A stretch of 64,000 nucleotides of DNA from Oxytricha trifallax (GCA_000711775.1 ARYC01019071.1:1-64000); one strand, 5' to 3'; positions 23,387-34,504 are shown, numbered from the stretch's first letter. The notes: generated by a model from the sequence alone, not told the origin. A program made the numbers and translations.

Positions 23387-25136
23387 ATGGTAATCATCCA
23401 AGCTATGCAACTAAAGACAGCTCTAAAAAATTCAACTGGTACCACAAGCAGTGAATATTAATAGATGCAGCAGTAGTAAGCCTATAACTAATACATGCAA
23501 AGTATAAATTTAATACCTCCCCAATAATATTAATCTTTATCATCATCAAATAAAGGTTCATCTTTTAATATTAATAAATTTAGAATGAGAATGCTTTCTC
23601 AACTCAAATCTAAGCCATAAATAGTTTAGTTTCATTAACTTAAGTGATTATTACAAAAGATTGAAAAAGCACTTGGAAATAACTTAGGAGTAAATATAAA
23701 GATTGGAATTCTCCTTTAATAATTTTAGAGACTTTAAACAATGGTTTTAAGAATAAATCATTATCAAGTTTGGAAGAATTGAAAACTATGGAAGCAAAAT
23801 CAAACAATAAATAAATACTAAAAACGTTAACAATAATGGTAAAAATAAGAGAAACCAAAAAATATTTAAAAAGTAATTATGGTATCAAAATTAACCACTG
23901 GGCAAACGATGAAATGCTGGAAATAATTTTGAAATATAAAGTCTTAGATAGGAGTTACACTTAACTAAATGATAAATGCTTGATATGAAAATTTTATTTG
24001 CTTAGGATATTCAATTGTTAAAATCTGAAAGCTAGGACTTATTAGCTAAGTTAGATAACATGGAACAGTTATATGCCCATTTTGAAGAATAAATGTTAGA
24101 GAAATTTAACTTTTAGCAGAATCATGAAAGTTTAACTTAAATTTAAGAGAAAAGTTAAGAGGAATTTAAAGAAGATGATTATGATGAAATCATCCATTAT
24201 TCACAAAATATTTCGTAAAGAGCCCCTAGAGATCATCTACTAAATACACTTTAAATTGTAAAAGAGGAATAGGTTTAATAGTTTAATAATTCTCAACAAT
24301 GCAATCATGAGATAAAAATATTCGAATGGGGATTGAGACAGATTAAAGGAACTGCAATATAATACCAAGGAGATGTACTTAAAAGAGAATTATGGAATCA
24401 AGTTTTGGAGGATAACATAGAAGGATTAATAGGAAATAGATTTGATGTTATTTTGACTGACTCTCCTTGGGACAGTACAGCTCTAAAATTGGACTACAAT
24501 ACTCTTAAAGATAGTCAAATTATGAAAAGTATTCCAATAAAAGAATTATAGCAAGATGGGTATTTATTTATGTGGATAACAAATAAGAAATTAGAAGTAG
24601 CATTAAATACCTTGAAGATCATAACTATGAAAGAATCGAAATAATAACTTGGGTAAAAATGAGAAAAGACGGACTCTCAAGAAATAACAGGTTACTATTT
24701 AAGACACTTTACCGAGTTTTGCTAGGTAGCTAAGAAAAAGGGATCGTTCCATAACCTCAGGATGATTTCACACACTCACAACGCTCCAAATATTATAGTA
24801 GAAATAGTCAGATAAGGGTCTAGGAAGCCTGATCAACTTTATGAAATTATTGAGACAATGTGTCCTCATGGCAAGTATTTAAAAATATTTGGTAGAGCAC
24901 ACAACCAACGATAAGAATGGACAACAATAGAAAATTAATCAATAAAAAAGTACAGTAGAGGACCAAAGATTAAAAGAAAGTACTAAGAAAGAATAATTGT
25001 TTCTTTTGCCTAACTAACTTATCCACAGTATAGATTGATATTCACAGAGTTAAATATTTGTTTTTAATTAAAATTTTACATTCTTGAATGTTGTTTAAAA
25101 TTCATTCTTAGGGTTTCATATAATTTTGATTTCTGA
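23387..25136 (+). pseudogene. MT-A70-family adenine methyltransferase gene (DSPW variant), frameshifted
   Basis: ATG 23387 begins MVIIQAMQLKTALKNS and a Gln-rich region. After a helical linker the MT-A70 domain follows: EIKIFEWGLRQIKGTA, FDVILTDSPWDSTALKLDYN with the catalytic DSPW at 24459-24470 (DPPW in active members), DGYLFMWITNKKLEVAL, then MISHTHNAPNIIVEIVRQ, SRKPDQLYEIIETMCPHGKY and LKIFGRAHNQRQEWTTIE. The fold binds S-adenosylmethionine and methylates N6 of adenine in DNA or RNA; ciliate members such as MTA1 make 6mA in DNA. The frame shifts near 23640, 23700, 23990 and 24650. Ser for Pro in the motif may lower activity. The stop at 25136 may be beyond the true end. Confidence 0.75.
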
Positions 25137-25683
25137 ATTTTTAATATCAATAAGCATTTAAGTTTCGCCCTTTATTCTTCAATTAATATGTTTTTGTGTT
25201 ATGAAAGTTGATAAGTCTTCTTGACCTATTTATATTTTAAACCATAATTTTTAAGGATGTTATAGGCAGTTTAGTATTTCAATAAGTTTGTTTAAAATTG
25301 TGAGTTAAATTATATCAATCTGTCTGTAGTGATAGGTGCTACATTTTTTAGAGTTATTATTGACTCATCAAGAAATCTAATTATTAATTTATTAATTATT
25401 GCTCTATCTATGGCTTTTGTTTTTAATATATTTCTTTGTTTTATAGTTGAGCAACGCATACTCTTCATATTATATATTCAGAAGTCCTAAGAAATTTTGA
25501 AATTTATTTTTATGTCATGTAGACTTTTGATGATTCACTGGGTGCTTCAGATCTAAATCTCATTAATAATATTGCTTTTATGTGATTGTCACTAATGCTG
25601 AATAGGTGTCTAATCTTTATTAGTTAAATTATTAAAGTTTTTATAATTATTAGGTATTTTTGAAAGAAATTAAAACTGATGAT
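25137..25683. other. AT-rich stretch without a recognised gene
   Basis: No coding frame or repeat was recognised between the MT-A70 gene and the GC-rich gene that starts on the minus strand. Confidence 0.45.
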
Positions 25684-26272
25684 TCAATTAGTACGAAACC
25701 CCCACAATGCAGCTGACTCTAGTAAAATTTATTGGTGTCGATATCGCTGGAGGAGCGCCCTCTTTTTGCCTCTTAGTTGCACATTGATGAAGTCTTTCAG
25801 TGATGAAACCCCTTCCGCTCCAGTGGTGGCGAGATCAATTCCAGATAAGACGTGAGTGATCTCAGGGCTGTACCAGCTAGATGTGTCGTAGTCATAGAGT
25901 AGCTTCCTCAAGTTCTTGAAGCCCACGCTGTGCTCCCATAGGAACTCGGGTTTACTGGTCTTGGTCATGTGGCAGAGCGATTAATACAAGCTCATAAACT
26001 TCTCGACTAAATCAAAAAGTGGACCCTTCACATACTAGTTGATAGCATGGATTATGAGGTGTAAGATTGTTGGCTCATCTGGACACATTGCCAGAAGGGC
26101 TGCCTAAAGAGCTTAATGAGCGGGAGTTGGTTCACGCTCTCGTACAATTAAATGCATTTAAAACTTTAAACCACCTTCTTGTATCGCCCATTAGTAAACT
26201 GGTCCTTATCTTCAATGAAAACAGATGTGTAGTTGATATATTCGCCTTCACAGTATCCAGCGTCATTTCAAT
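25684..26272 (-). pseudogene. C-terminal part of a GC-rich gene split by TBE C
   Basis: Unusually GC-rich for this window. Minus-strand reading from the TBE edge gives NDAGYCEGEYINYTSVFIED and NGRYKKVV, then after frame changes VKGPLFDLVEKFMSLY, KPEFLWEHSVGFKNLRKLL, SWYSPEITHVLSGIDLATTG and LRGKKRALLQRYRHQ, ending at TGA 25684. If TBE C is removed with one copy of its AAT target duplication, the frame runs on from 30341-30929, with only a TGA at the join. Mixed helical and aromatic protein; no family recognised. Together with the other half it would be ~390 residues. Confidence 0.6.
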
Positions 26273-26450
26273 TAAAACCCCAAAACTCCTTAGTGAGGTT
26301 TATAAGTGCTTTGATTTGTAGGACATAGTTGGGGTCTTATTGGGGTTAGTAGAAAAATTAGGCCAATTTGCTAAATGAGAAAAAGAAATTAGCGAAATTT
26401 AAGGTTTATTTATGATGAGTAATATTTAGATTTATTGATTAAGCTTAGAT

Positions 26451-27353
26451 ATGGTACAAGTATTAAAATTAGACTAAGTCAAACCAGTGCTAAATTATGC
26501 AGCTATAGCAAAGCTCTTGCATAAGAGTGCCTCAACTGTTAGGTATCACTATATGTTAGCTGTTTAGCATATTAATTCTGGTAAAAAACATCCAGCTAGA
26601 AAATAAAAGTTCACTAAGACTTATATTGATTACCTCTGTGAATCTAAGACTTTAAAGTATTGGGCTCACTTTCTTCTTGACTAGCGAGCAGTAATGTTTT
26701 ATCGCAAGTTTCCTGATATGCGTATCTCGTCTTAGACTATAGCCATTATTTATAGAAGAAATATTATAACTTTCAAGACTGTTAACAGAGTGAAGAGAGT
26801 GATTGACTTTACAACCATTTTATAGAAATAATTAAAACTATATATAATTAAATGCAGAGAGCTATAACTAATAACATCAAATTCATACATACTGATAAAG
26901 CAGTGTTCACATTCAATACCTTTATTAATAAGTCTTGGTGCAAAAAGCATAATAACATAGAAGTTTATAACTAAAAAGTGAAGGTTGTTACTCATGCAAT
27001 TTTAGCTGGTATTACCGAAGATTCAGGTTTAGAAAATTATGTCATTCACTCTCGCTCTATTAAGCAAGAGTAGTATATATAAGTTCTTAAATAAGCTGAG
27101 AGATAAATACAAAGATCAAAAGATCATATTATTTGTTGACAACCTCTCAGTTTATAAGACTAAGGAGTCAAAGAAATCTTATGACGAGTTAAACATAAAC
27201 TCTTACAATGTTCCCTATAGTCAACAGTTTAATGGAATCTAATTCTATTGGAGTTAGATCAAGACCCACTACAAGAAGCTGCTGCTGTATCACCTAACGC
27301 ATGACTTGCCTATAGGTACAGTAGACTTGATTCAGAGTAGCTGCAGAGAGTGA
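26451..27353 (+). pseudogene. TBE DDE transposase gene (element C), frameshifted, catalytic Glu replaced by Gln
   Basis: Begins MVQVLKLDQVKPVLNYAAIA, with a helix-turn-helix-like N-terminus. After a frameshift near 26830 the core follows: NNIKFIHTDKAVFTFNTF (first Asp) and THAILAGITEDSGLENYV. After a second frameshift near 27060 comes QKIILFVDNLSVYKTKES (second Asp), then NVPYSQQFNGI followed by TAA at 27240-27242. TAA is Gln here, where TBE transposases have the catalytic Glu (GAA). Spacing from the second Asp to this residue is 34, as in the IS630/Tc1 group. It continues FYWSQIKTHYKKLLLYHLTH to TGA 27353. So this copy is dead by indels and lacks the third catalytic acid. Confidence 0.8.
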
Positions 27354-27419
27354 GAATAGATAAGACAACAGTCTGTGCGAGAGAAAGAAGAATGAATGTT
27401 CATAAATAAGATTTAGATT

Positions 27420-28095
27420 TAAATGAATCACAGAGTATAGCTTTTAAGAATTAAATTTTGGTACCTTCCATCGTTGGAAGGAACAAACCTACTATAGTAT
27501 ATGATTAAGTAAATGTTACTTGCTTACCAAGTTGAGTGAGGTATCGATAAAGATATTCCTTGATTCTAAATATAGAGATCATTTCTCAAGCTTCAACTCT
27601 CTTCATTGCAGTACTCATAGATTCCATCCTTGCTTTCTCTTCTTATTGAGTTTCAAATTATAATATATAGAGTTATGGATCCTGATGTTTAAATTCTTAG
27701 TATAAGTTATGGGCATCTTATAGGAGGTCAACTTGGTAAAGATACGTGGAGAAAGCTGGTAGAAGCTGTAGTAAACTCCAGAAATGGAGCTCCATTTTTA
27801 TTAATTTAGTTCCATTAAATTAGTACTCAATTTTTTTAATTTAATTAGTACTGGCACTATTTCCAAAACTTAATTAGTACTTAGTTTTAAACCAATTAAA
27901 TTTTAATGGAAAAGTTCCGATATGGTATAAAACCTAATTAGTACCTGTAACAACCTGAATTTTTTCTAAGTTGAACTAAAATTAAAAATATTAAGCATGA
28001 ATTTTGAAAATTTATAGTTATAAACTAAGTATATGATCTTTAATACTTCAAAATCAACCATTATTGATGCTGTACCAACTCCTATACAGAGCAAC
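27420..28095 (-). pseudogene. Possible remnant of the TBE 22-kDa-type gene (element C)
   Basis: By position and orientation this should be the 22-kDa-type gene of element C. The minus strand shows short coding-like pieces (YSFYQLSPRIFTKLTSYKMP, KLNKKRKQG, and QQEEKARMESMSTAMKRVEA near 27600). The plus strand has a competing coding-like piece (MDPDVQILSISYGHLIGGQ at 27676). Similarity to the other two copies is weak, so the call rests mainly on position. Confidence 0.3.
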
Positions 28096-28098
28096 TAT

Positions 28099-28709
28099 TG
28101 GCTATGGGGTCAAACACATCCCCCTAATGTATACTTTTATTTTTTTAGTCTGATAGAGTTTTTTACGCTGAGTAATAGTAGCTGATGTACTACTAGTGTG
28201 TGATCAATAGTTTTCGAGCTATAGCTTCACCAAAGTCAAGTTTTATATATTAAAATTATTATAAATTTTTCAAAAAATTTCAAATTTTCTACAAAATTTA
28301 ATTTCTCTAAAATTATTTGATTTTAGCATTTAATCACTTCATTGACAAATATATCAAATTTATTTTAATTTTTTAATAATACTAAAATTTTAATTTATAG
28401 TAGTTATGAATTTTACTTTTTAATATTTTAAAAAAATTAAAATAAATTTGATATATTTGTCAATGAAGTGATTAAATGCTAAAATCAAATAATTTTAGAG
28501 AAATTAAATTTTGTAGAAAATTTGAAATTTTTTGAAAAATTTATAATAATTTTAATATATAAAACTTGACTTTGGTGAAGCTATAGCTCGAAAACTATTG
28601 ATCACACACTAGTAGTACATCAGCTACTATTACACAGCGTCAAAAACTCTATCAGACTAAAAAAATAAAAGTATACATTAGGGGGGATGTGTTTGACCCC
28701 ATAGCCCAA
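28099..28709. mobile_element. Fold-back element inside TBE C (~278-bp arms, ~55-bp loop)
   Basis: Left arm 28099-28374 and right arm 28430-28709 are inverted copies with a few mismatches. The outer ends carry TTGGCTATGGGGTCAAAC and its complement. AACT next to both ends may be a 4-bp target duplication. No gene inside. It lies between the transposase and zinc-finger/kinase genes of TBE C, so it is a nested insertion. Confidence 0.85.
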
Positions 28710-28766
28710 CTCTTACTTGAGAAGTTTTTAAAGCAATATAATAAAAATTTAAATTTGAATTTAAAC

Positions 28767-30201
28767 ATGGCGGCTAGCTTAAATAGTAAAACAGTTTCTC
28801 TTGGCTCTGGATAATCGTTGCTTAACTTTGGTACCACTAAAAAACCAGAAATTATTTATGTTGAGAAGGAGGTAGAGCTAATAGCTCTTGATTTTGAAGA
28901 AGAGGTCTTCAAAATAGAAGAAAAGAACAAGAAGGTAAGAGCAGAGAGAGGACTTTAATAATAAATTAAATATGTTGAGGAGCTGAAAGAACAGCTACCA
29001 GTTGAAAAATTCAAATGTCATGACTGCTTAAATTTTTTCTCCTCTGAATAAAGTTTGAAGAGGCACGTCAAAGAGGTACACTCTGGTGTATCTAAAATTT
29101 ACTTTAAGCATGATAAAGTTGATGGTAGATATTAGTGCAAAAATTGCTTGAAGTCTTATACTCCCTCTGCAAAAGTAAAGAGGCATATGTAGAAGCATTA
29201 TTTGAGTGAGTTTTTAATGAAGGATGAGGAAACCTAAAAATTAGTACCTGCAAAAAAGATCGAAGTCTTGAGCTATAAAGAGACTAGCAGGAGAGACTCA
29301 AGAGACAAAGACGATTAGAATCAATGAACTTACCTGTAGACAATTCTTATTTAGCATGCTTCTAATCAAAAGCAATGAATATTCCTGCATTAAATGTAAT
29401 TGATCACAGCAATTGCATTGAAAATTACTTGCATTTTAGTGTGCCTAACATGGCGAAGCTAATAGTGGTCGATGAGTATGCATGCAAGGTATACCCTTTC
29501 AGCTATCTTATTAAAAATTAACAGTATTAAAATGAGTTTGCTAATAAATACATTATTCTAAGAGAAGCTTAAAGAATAGACTGCAAGAATTTACTTAAGT
29601 TAGATGTTGTCATTTTAAACTACGGTTTTATCGCACTAAACTCAAGAAATTTGAAATGACTCTAAGAGATTATCTATATCAAAACAGATACCCTGTTGAC
29701 TTATATGATATACTATCAGATATGAATATGGTTGTCAAAGAGTTGCATGACCTTGGATATGTTCATAAAGATTTGAAACCTGAAAATATAATGCTGAACC
29801 TATGCCCATTAGAGGTAGTTGTTATCGATTTCAATAGAGCTTTAAGATAAGTGATTGTAACCTTAGTAAAGGTCCTTGGAACAACAGGTTACTTTCCAAT
29901 CAGAGAAAAATAGACAAACGGCTCAGTCTAATGGGATGTTTGGGCAGTAGCTGCAATTATATCAGAGTGAGATATGGAAAGCATGTCTTACTTTGGTACT
30001 AAGCATGAAAAATAATCATTAAGTTTGGATTAGAAGCATATAAAGCAAGAGGATGTCTACGAAAAAATTAAAAGCATAGTTGAGATGATAATCGTAAGAG
30101 TTCCCTCCTATCCAATGCAATCATTAGATGACATACTTCCTCCACTATATACAGTATAGTTCAAGAGATATAATAAAGATAGGCAGATAAAATTTGTTTG
30201 A
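28767..30201 (+). pseudogene. TBE zinc-finger/protein-kinase gene (element C), frameshifted
   Basis: ATG 28767 begins MAASLNSKTVSLGSGQSLL. Two C2H2 fingers follow: FKCHDCLNFFSSEQSLKRH and YQCKNCLKSYTPSAKVKRH. After a frameshift near 29320 comes the N-lobe region (YACKVYPFSYLIKN ... KYIILREAQRIDCKNLLKL). After another near 29650 comes TLRDYLYQNRYPVDLYDIL, the catalytic loop VHKDLKPEN, DFN in place of DFG, GTTGYFPIRE as activation segment and WDVWAVAAIISE. An in-frame TGA follows at about 29968, then the C-lobe to TGA 30201. About 475 residues in all, like the 57-kDa TBE protein. Unlike element D it keeps the catalytic Asp of HxD. The TIR lies directly downstream. Confidence 0.82.
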
Positions 30202-30340
30202 ATCAATATCACTAATACTCATTAAATATTCATTAAATTCACATAAAACCTGCATTTTGTCTACTAAACCCAATATGACCCCAACTATACCCACAAATAA
30301 AAGCTCTTATAAACTTCACTAAGGTGTTTTGGGGTTTTGA

Positions 30341-30929
30341 ATGAAAGATATAAGAAGAGGAGTCGATTACTGAATCCTCCAAATATTATTTCGTGCCTAC
30401 CACGGCGCTGAGATCATCTTCGTTATCAAAGTCTATAAAGTCTTTGGAAGTAGCTTCAGATTCCTCTTCGCTCTCTGACAAATTTGAATCTGATCCTTCC
30501 TATGAAGGCTTTGCCTTAGAATCTTGGTTGATGTCTTGGTCGTACTGAGCATTTGGGCATATCTATTGGTCATCCTCATCACTGTTTGCTGCTGTTGATC
30601 ACAGAGTAATCATCTTTTTCAGTGCGGGCTCCCAAAGCCATCTAGTAGATCTACTTAGCCTCTAAAGTGCTGTACTTATGTTCAATGAAGAACTTTGCTT
30701 TCATTCTGGCGGACAACCCTTAAACCTCGCATGAATCCATCTCGATGATGCTTTCTACTTCATTCTTCGTAGTAAGCTCCTTGAGTATACGCTGCCCTCG
30801 TCATAATCGACCCTGCAGTCCAGGAACTTAATGATCATAAAGTCTTTGGGGCTAACCGATGAGTGGTCAGGCCAATCATAAGGTGTAGTTGACAATTTCT
30901 TTGGTTTTTTGTCTCCTAGTCTTTTCACC
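30341..30929 (-). pseudogene. N-terminal part of a GC-rich gene split by TBE C
   Basis: ATG 30929 begins MVKRLGDKKPKKLSTTPYDW; after a frameshift near 30795 it reads RILKELTTKNEVESIIEMDS and SARMKAKFFIEHKYSTLEAK; after another near 30590 it becomes very acidic (SNLSESEEESEATSKDFIDF, DNEDDL) and runs into TBE C at 30341. Basic start, helical middle and acidic linker resemble a regulatory or DNA-associated protein, but no family was recognised. The remainder is at 25684-26272. Base composition differs from that of the AT-rich TBE between the halves. Confidence 0.6.
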
Positions 30930-30998
30930 ATTTTTAATAATAATAATTATTATTCATATTTTACTAATCTCCAAAAGATTCAGAAAATAAAATCAATC

Positions 30999-31036
30999 AA
31001 AATCCCATGATCTGGTGATTTTATCATCGGGATTTT
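30999..31036. repeat. Short hairpin
   Basis: AAAATCCC at 30999-31006 pairs with GGGATTTT at 31029-31036, with ATGAT/ATCAT extending the stem. Lies 70 bp upstream of the GC-rich gene's ATG, between it and the fragment on the same strand. Role unknown. Confidence 0.5.
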
Positions 31037-31049
31037 CTGATGGTAATTA

Positions 31050-31358
31050 TCACATACCGTGTTGCATGCAAATTTGACATTTTTTAGAATGAACTTTACC
31101 TGATAAGTACTCAATCGAGAGCCCATTTTAGTTCTTGTGAGTAAAAAATCTCTCAACAGTCAGCTATTCACATTTTCGTAATAAGGAGTCCGACCTTTGA
31201 GAAAGCAACCTGATTTAGATTTATAAAGCCTATATTATGTTGCTAGATCGAGCTTTCGATAACTTTAATTCAATTAAAGAAACAAGCTATAGTCATTCAT
31301 CTTGCAAGTGTTAAAGCGAGTTCAAATAGTCCAATAAGTTTTGAGTAAATGCATCCAT
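31050..31358 (-). pseudogene. Small coiled-coil gene fragment, possibly VMA22/CCDC115-like
   Basis: ATG 31358 begins MDAFTQNLLDYLNSLQHLQD, then an in-frame TGA, then LQLVSLIELKLSKARSSNII, QIRLLSQRSDSLLRKCEQL and a Cys-containing end (CQICMQHG) at TGA 31050. About 100 residues, helical. The start vaguely resembles V-ATPase assembly factors of the VMA22/CCDC115 type (LLxYLxxLxxLQxxWxxL ... LxxAR). This is a resemblance only. The TGA makes it a pseudogene or a gene piece. Confidence 0.35.
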
Positions 31359-33058
31359 TTATAAAAAGAACGCTATATTCGCAAAATTAAAAAAGCTGCT
31401 TTTGTCTATCGAAGCTTTTTTAAAGCAGTAATAAACCTAACAATTTCTCTCTCTCTCCCCATTTCTTCAAATATGTGTCTCTAGCTTAGATTTTCTAATT
31501 ACTTCAAATAAGTGTCAAATTCTTTTAATGTTTAAATTCCCAGACTACTCTCATTTTTTATTTATTCTATGCATACATTCGGCAGTTCCAATTTAACTCT
31601 CTTTATATCAATAATGAGTTCCACATTAGCGATCTTATGGCAAGTTGTTCTAACTTTAATAAATGCTTGAGAATTAGAATGACATAGGCGGGCTTACATG
31701 CTTTTCTAAAAGCTTATTAGTAGTTTTATAATTAACCTAAAATGAGATCAAGAGTATCAAATAAACTTTAACTCACAAGCATGATATAAGAGATTCAAAA
31801 GTTATTTAAAACTAAGAAGGGGTTTTGGGGGTTTTTTCACCTGCTTGCAATTTATGAAATAATCCATGATAAATTCTGACTTGCAAGATAATTATGATTA
31901 ATAAAGCTATTTTTCAAAGGAAATCAGCATTATGATTTAGTGACGTGTTACAAGAAGCAATTATTGAAATTTATTACACGAAGCAGTTAATTCTATTTGA
32001 GAATATTCACTAGCTTCTAGTCACCAGATAAAAAAAGAGATGCAAAGAAAAAATAATGTAAAGAATTGAAATTTAATTTGTTCCTGGCTCTTAATTTTAG
32101 CCGAAACTTAAAAATGGTTACAAAACGTTTGATCGCAGTTCTTAACCTATTTGGAAATAAAAAATGACAAAAAACTATTTTGGTTCATTTTTGTTAGATT
32201 TAAGCAATACTAAGCACAAAAGTACAGCAGTCTATAGAGCAGTCAAATTTAAGAAACTACAAGCTTGTGAGTCTTTGCAAATATCGATGTACATCTTAAA
32301 AGAGTTCATTCAATTCAATACATGTTATATTGCAGTCAAAAACTTGATATAATGGGATTTGGATTTAGCTAGTAATATGTCGAAAACAAAATAGACGAAA
32401 AATGTTATCTTTAATAAACTTTATTTTGAATATTTCCTTCTATTTTATGAATTCAATTATATACTAGCTATATACAATAATTATTTAAAAAAAATATGTT
32501 TGAATATAAAAAATAAATATTAAAAATGAGTATTAAAATAAATATTTAAAATGAACATTAGATATGAATATTAAAAATAAATATTTAATTTAAAAATTAA
32601 AAATAATTTAAAAGAATATTGCTGGAATGGAATTGAATTGAGAAAATAAAAAATAATTATAAATTATATTCCTGGAATGGAACTGAATATGGAAAATAAA
32701 AAAATAAATATATATTAATACATACTTTCAAAATAGTTTAAATTCAAATTAAGAATACAAAATTAATTCTAAATATATAAAACTTCCACTAATTAGAAAA
32801 CCTTTATGATCAACATCTATTAAACTTAAATTTACTGCAATTTTTCAAAAAATCATAGATTCTTAATAAAACCTTAATTATTTAAATTTCGATCTGTAAA
32901 CATTTTTATTTTTCATCTTTTCTCTAATTTCATTCCCGTTTAGGGCAGTGTCCCTAGTCTTTTCAGTTACTTCTGTAAAATCTCATCTTCACTTATCTTA
33001 ATGATATCTTCTTCAGCATTTAATTTCTAAATCAATCGTAACCTTTTCGGGATTTGAT
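31359..33058. other. AT-rich stretch with an internal telomere-like tract
   Basis: No gene was recognised. GGGGTTTTGGGGGTTTTTT at 31819-31837 resembles spirotrich telomeric repeat and may be the relic of an eroded TBE end. Two satellite relics lie at 32605-32712 (separate entry). The 62-codon ORF at 32164-32352 has weak coding character. Confidence 0.4.
32605..32712 (-). repeat. Relic of the left-edge satellite (two inverted units)
   Basis: ATTGCTGGAATGGAATTGAA and CCTGGAATGGAACTGAA are reverse complements of the conserved satellite core at 1-2364, spaced about one repeat unit apart and embedded in similar AT-rich filler. Two degenerate units in inverse orientation. Confidence 0.75.
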
Positions 33059-33370
33059 GGATGCAATTACAAAAGGCTACGAATTTAATGCAGCTGTCAC
33101 AAACACTTGCAATCTTAATATTTACCTCTTTAATGGAGATCACTATCAATTGAATAACGATCGTGATTACTATCAACCTTCAAAAATAGTAATCTCTTAA
33201 TGAACTGTAATATATACTAAACAGCCTTTGGTTTGTGATGGTTCAACATATACTACAAATTGTATGGTTTTGACATCAGATAAAGTTACAATTTATAATA
33301 AAAGAAGAGATTATATGCAGCTTTTTAGTAAATTAAGGCCTCACCATCAAGAATATTATAATTGATAGTC
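33059..33370 (+). pseudogene. Coding-like fragment, Cys/Asn/Tyr-rich, unknown
   Basis: MDAITKGYEFNAAVTNTCNL ... NIYLFNGDHYQLNNDRDYYQ, then a TGA, then VIYTKQPLVCDGSTYTTNCM in the same frame up to TGA near 33364. Composition suggests an extracellular-type protein piece, but length and breaks prevent assignment. Confidence 0.25.
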
Positions 33371-34441
33371 TTGACTTAGTAATAGGTAAGTAGAATATTT
33401 ATAGAAAACGTTTAAAATTTAGATATTTCAGATGATACTTATGATTGTTTGAAAGCAAAAACTTAATGCTGTAAAATTGATAGATCAACTGGAGAAATAA
33501 TTGAAGCATCATCTACTACAACTTATGGCTGCACTATTTTAGGAATAAACCGTAATATTTTAGGTATGTTAAGTGTTTAATAGCAAACAGTCCTAGTTTA
33601 TTCAAGTTTGACATTTCAACCAAGACAGTTTTGCTAAATTTTACCACTTTAAATTTATATGTAAATTCAAAGATTAATTCAACCAAATTAGGTAATGACA
33701 CTCAAAAACATATTGTTGGATTACAACACATTGATTTAGTTGAATAACAATGGAGGGCATGTTATAATAAAAAATTCTAAATTTCAAAAAATAAGTAATT
33801 GTATTTCTATTATAAATAAATTTCAGAGCTATATTTGACCCATATACTTCTTGATTGATGTATTTGAAATAACCAAAGGTATATCAAATAAGAAATAACA
33901 TTATGTAATTCATGAGCAATATCACTGTTGAAATGTATTAGTACAGTACACAAGTAAAATTAAAGTTAATTTAAAAATAATTTAAAAGATAATTAAAATT
34001 TAAAGTGCAACCTATTTTTATCAATATCAATATAATTATCTATGGGTCAACCTTCCAAATATTATTTAATAATAAAAGCTGAACATAATATTAAAAATAA
34101 ATATTGAATCATGATTCCAAAAAAATAAATTAAATTTAATATTTTTTTCCAATAATAAATAAATGTCTCTTTTTTATTTTCCAATACTTTGTCTACTCAT
34201 AATCACTAATAATGAATGAAAAGGTACTCGAATAGTAGAGTTTTATACGGAGATCATTATGCACAAATGAATTCTGGCCGGAAATAGCATTAAGAGGTTG
34301 AAAATGCAAGTTTAAATATGTGTAAGATTAGTTGGTTTAATTTAAAATATGGTACTCTAATTACAGAGTATCAATAAAATAATTATAATAATATTAAAAA
34401 TTAATTATGAAAATAATAATTATAATTAAAATAAAATATCA

Positions 34442-34504
34442 GAAAGGTTCCTGATCATCTCAAAGAATATGAATTTGAGATGACAGATGGACCAGGAACC
34501 TTTC
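34442..34504. repeat. Nested hairpin
   Basis: GAAAGGTTCCTG (34442-34453) pairs with CAGGAACCTTTC (34493-34504), and inside it CATCTCAAA pairs with TTTGAGATG. A compact two-stem structure in AT-rich DNA, upstream of the coding-like stretch at 34640. Confidence 0.65.

Larger units (their letters stand above)
26273..30340. mobile_element. TBE C: telomere-bearing element, 4068 bp, target duplication AAT
   Basis: The ends are inverted repeats of ~85 bp (26273-26358 and 30257-30340) that begin AAAACCCCAAAAC, the C4A4 telomere repeat of spirotrich ciliates, and agree at roughly 85% of positions. AAT is repeated at 26270-26272 and 30341-30343, fitting the 3-bp ANT target of Oxytricha TBEs. Length matches the ~4.1 kb of known TBEs. 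It holds a transposase gene (+), a remnant of the 22-kDa-type region (minus) and a zinc-finger/kinase gene (+), that is the gene order of element D inverted. A fold-back element sits at 28099-28709. It splits a GC-rich gene. Confidence 0.92.

Noticed and set aside
6197..31358. TGA read as tryptophan
   Set aside because: Some in-frame TGAs do fall at or near Trp positions (6.2-kb gene, 31.3-kb fragment), but intact TBE D genes end in TGA and use TGG for Trp, and the affected genes also have frameshifts. Decay explains them better.
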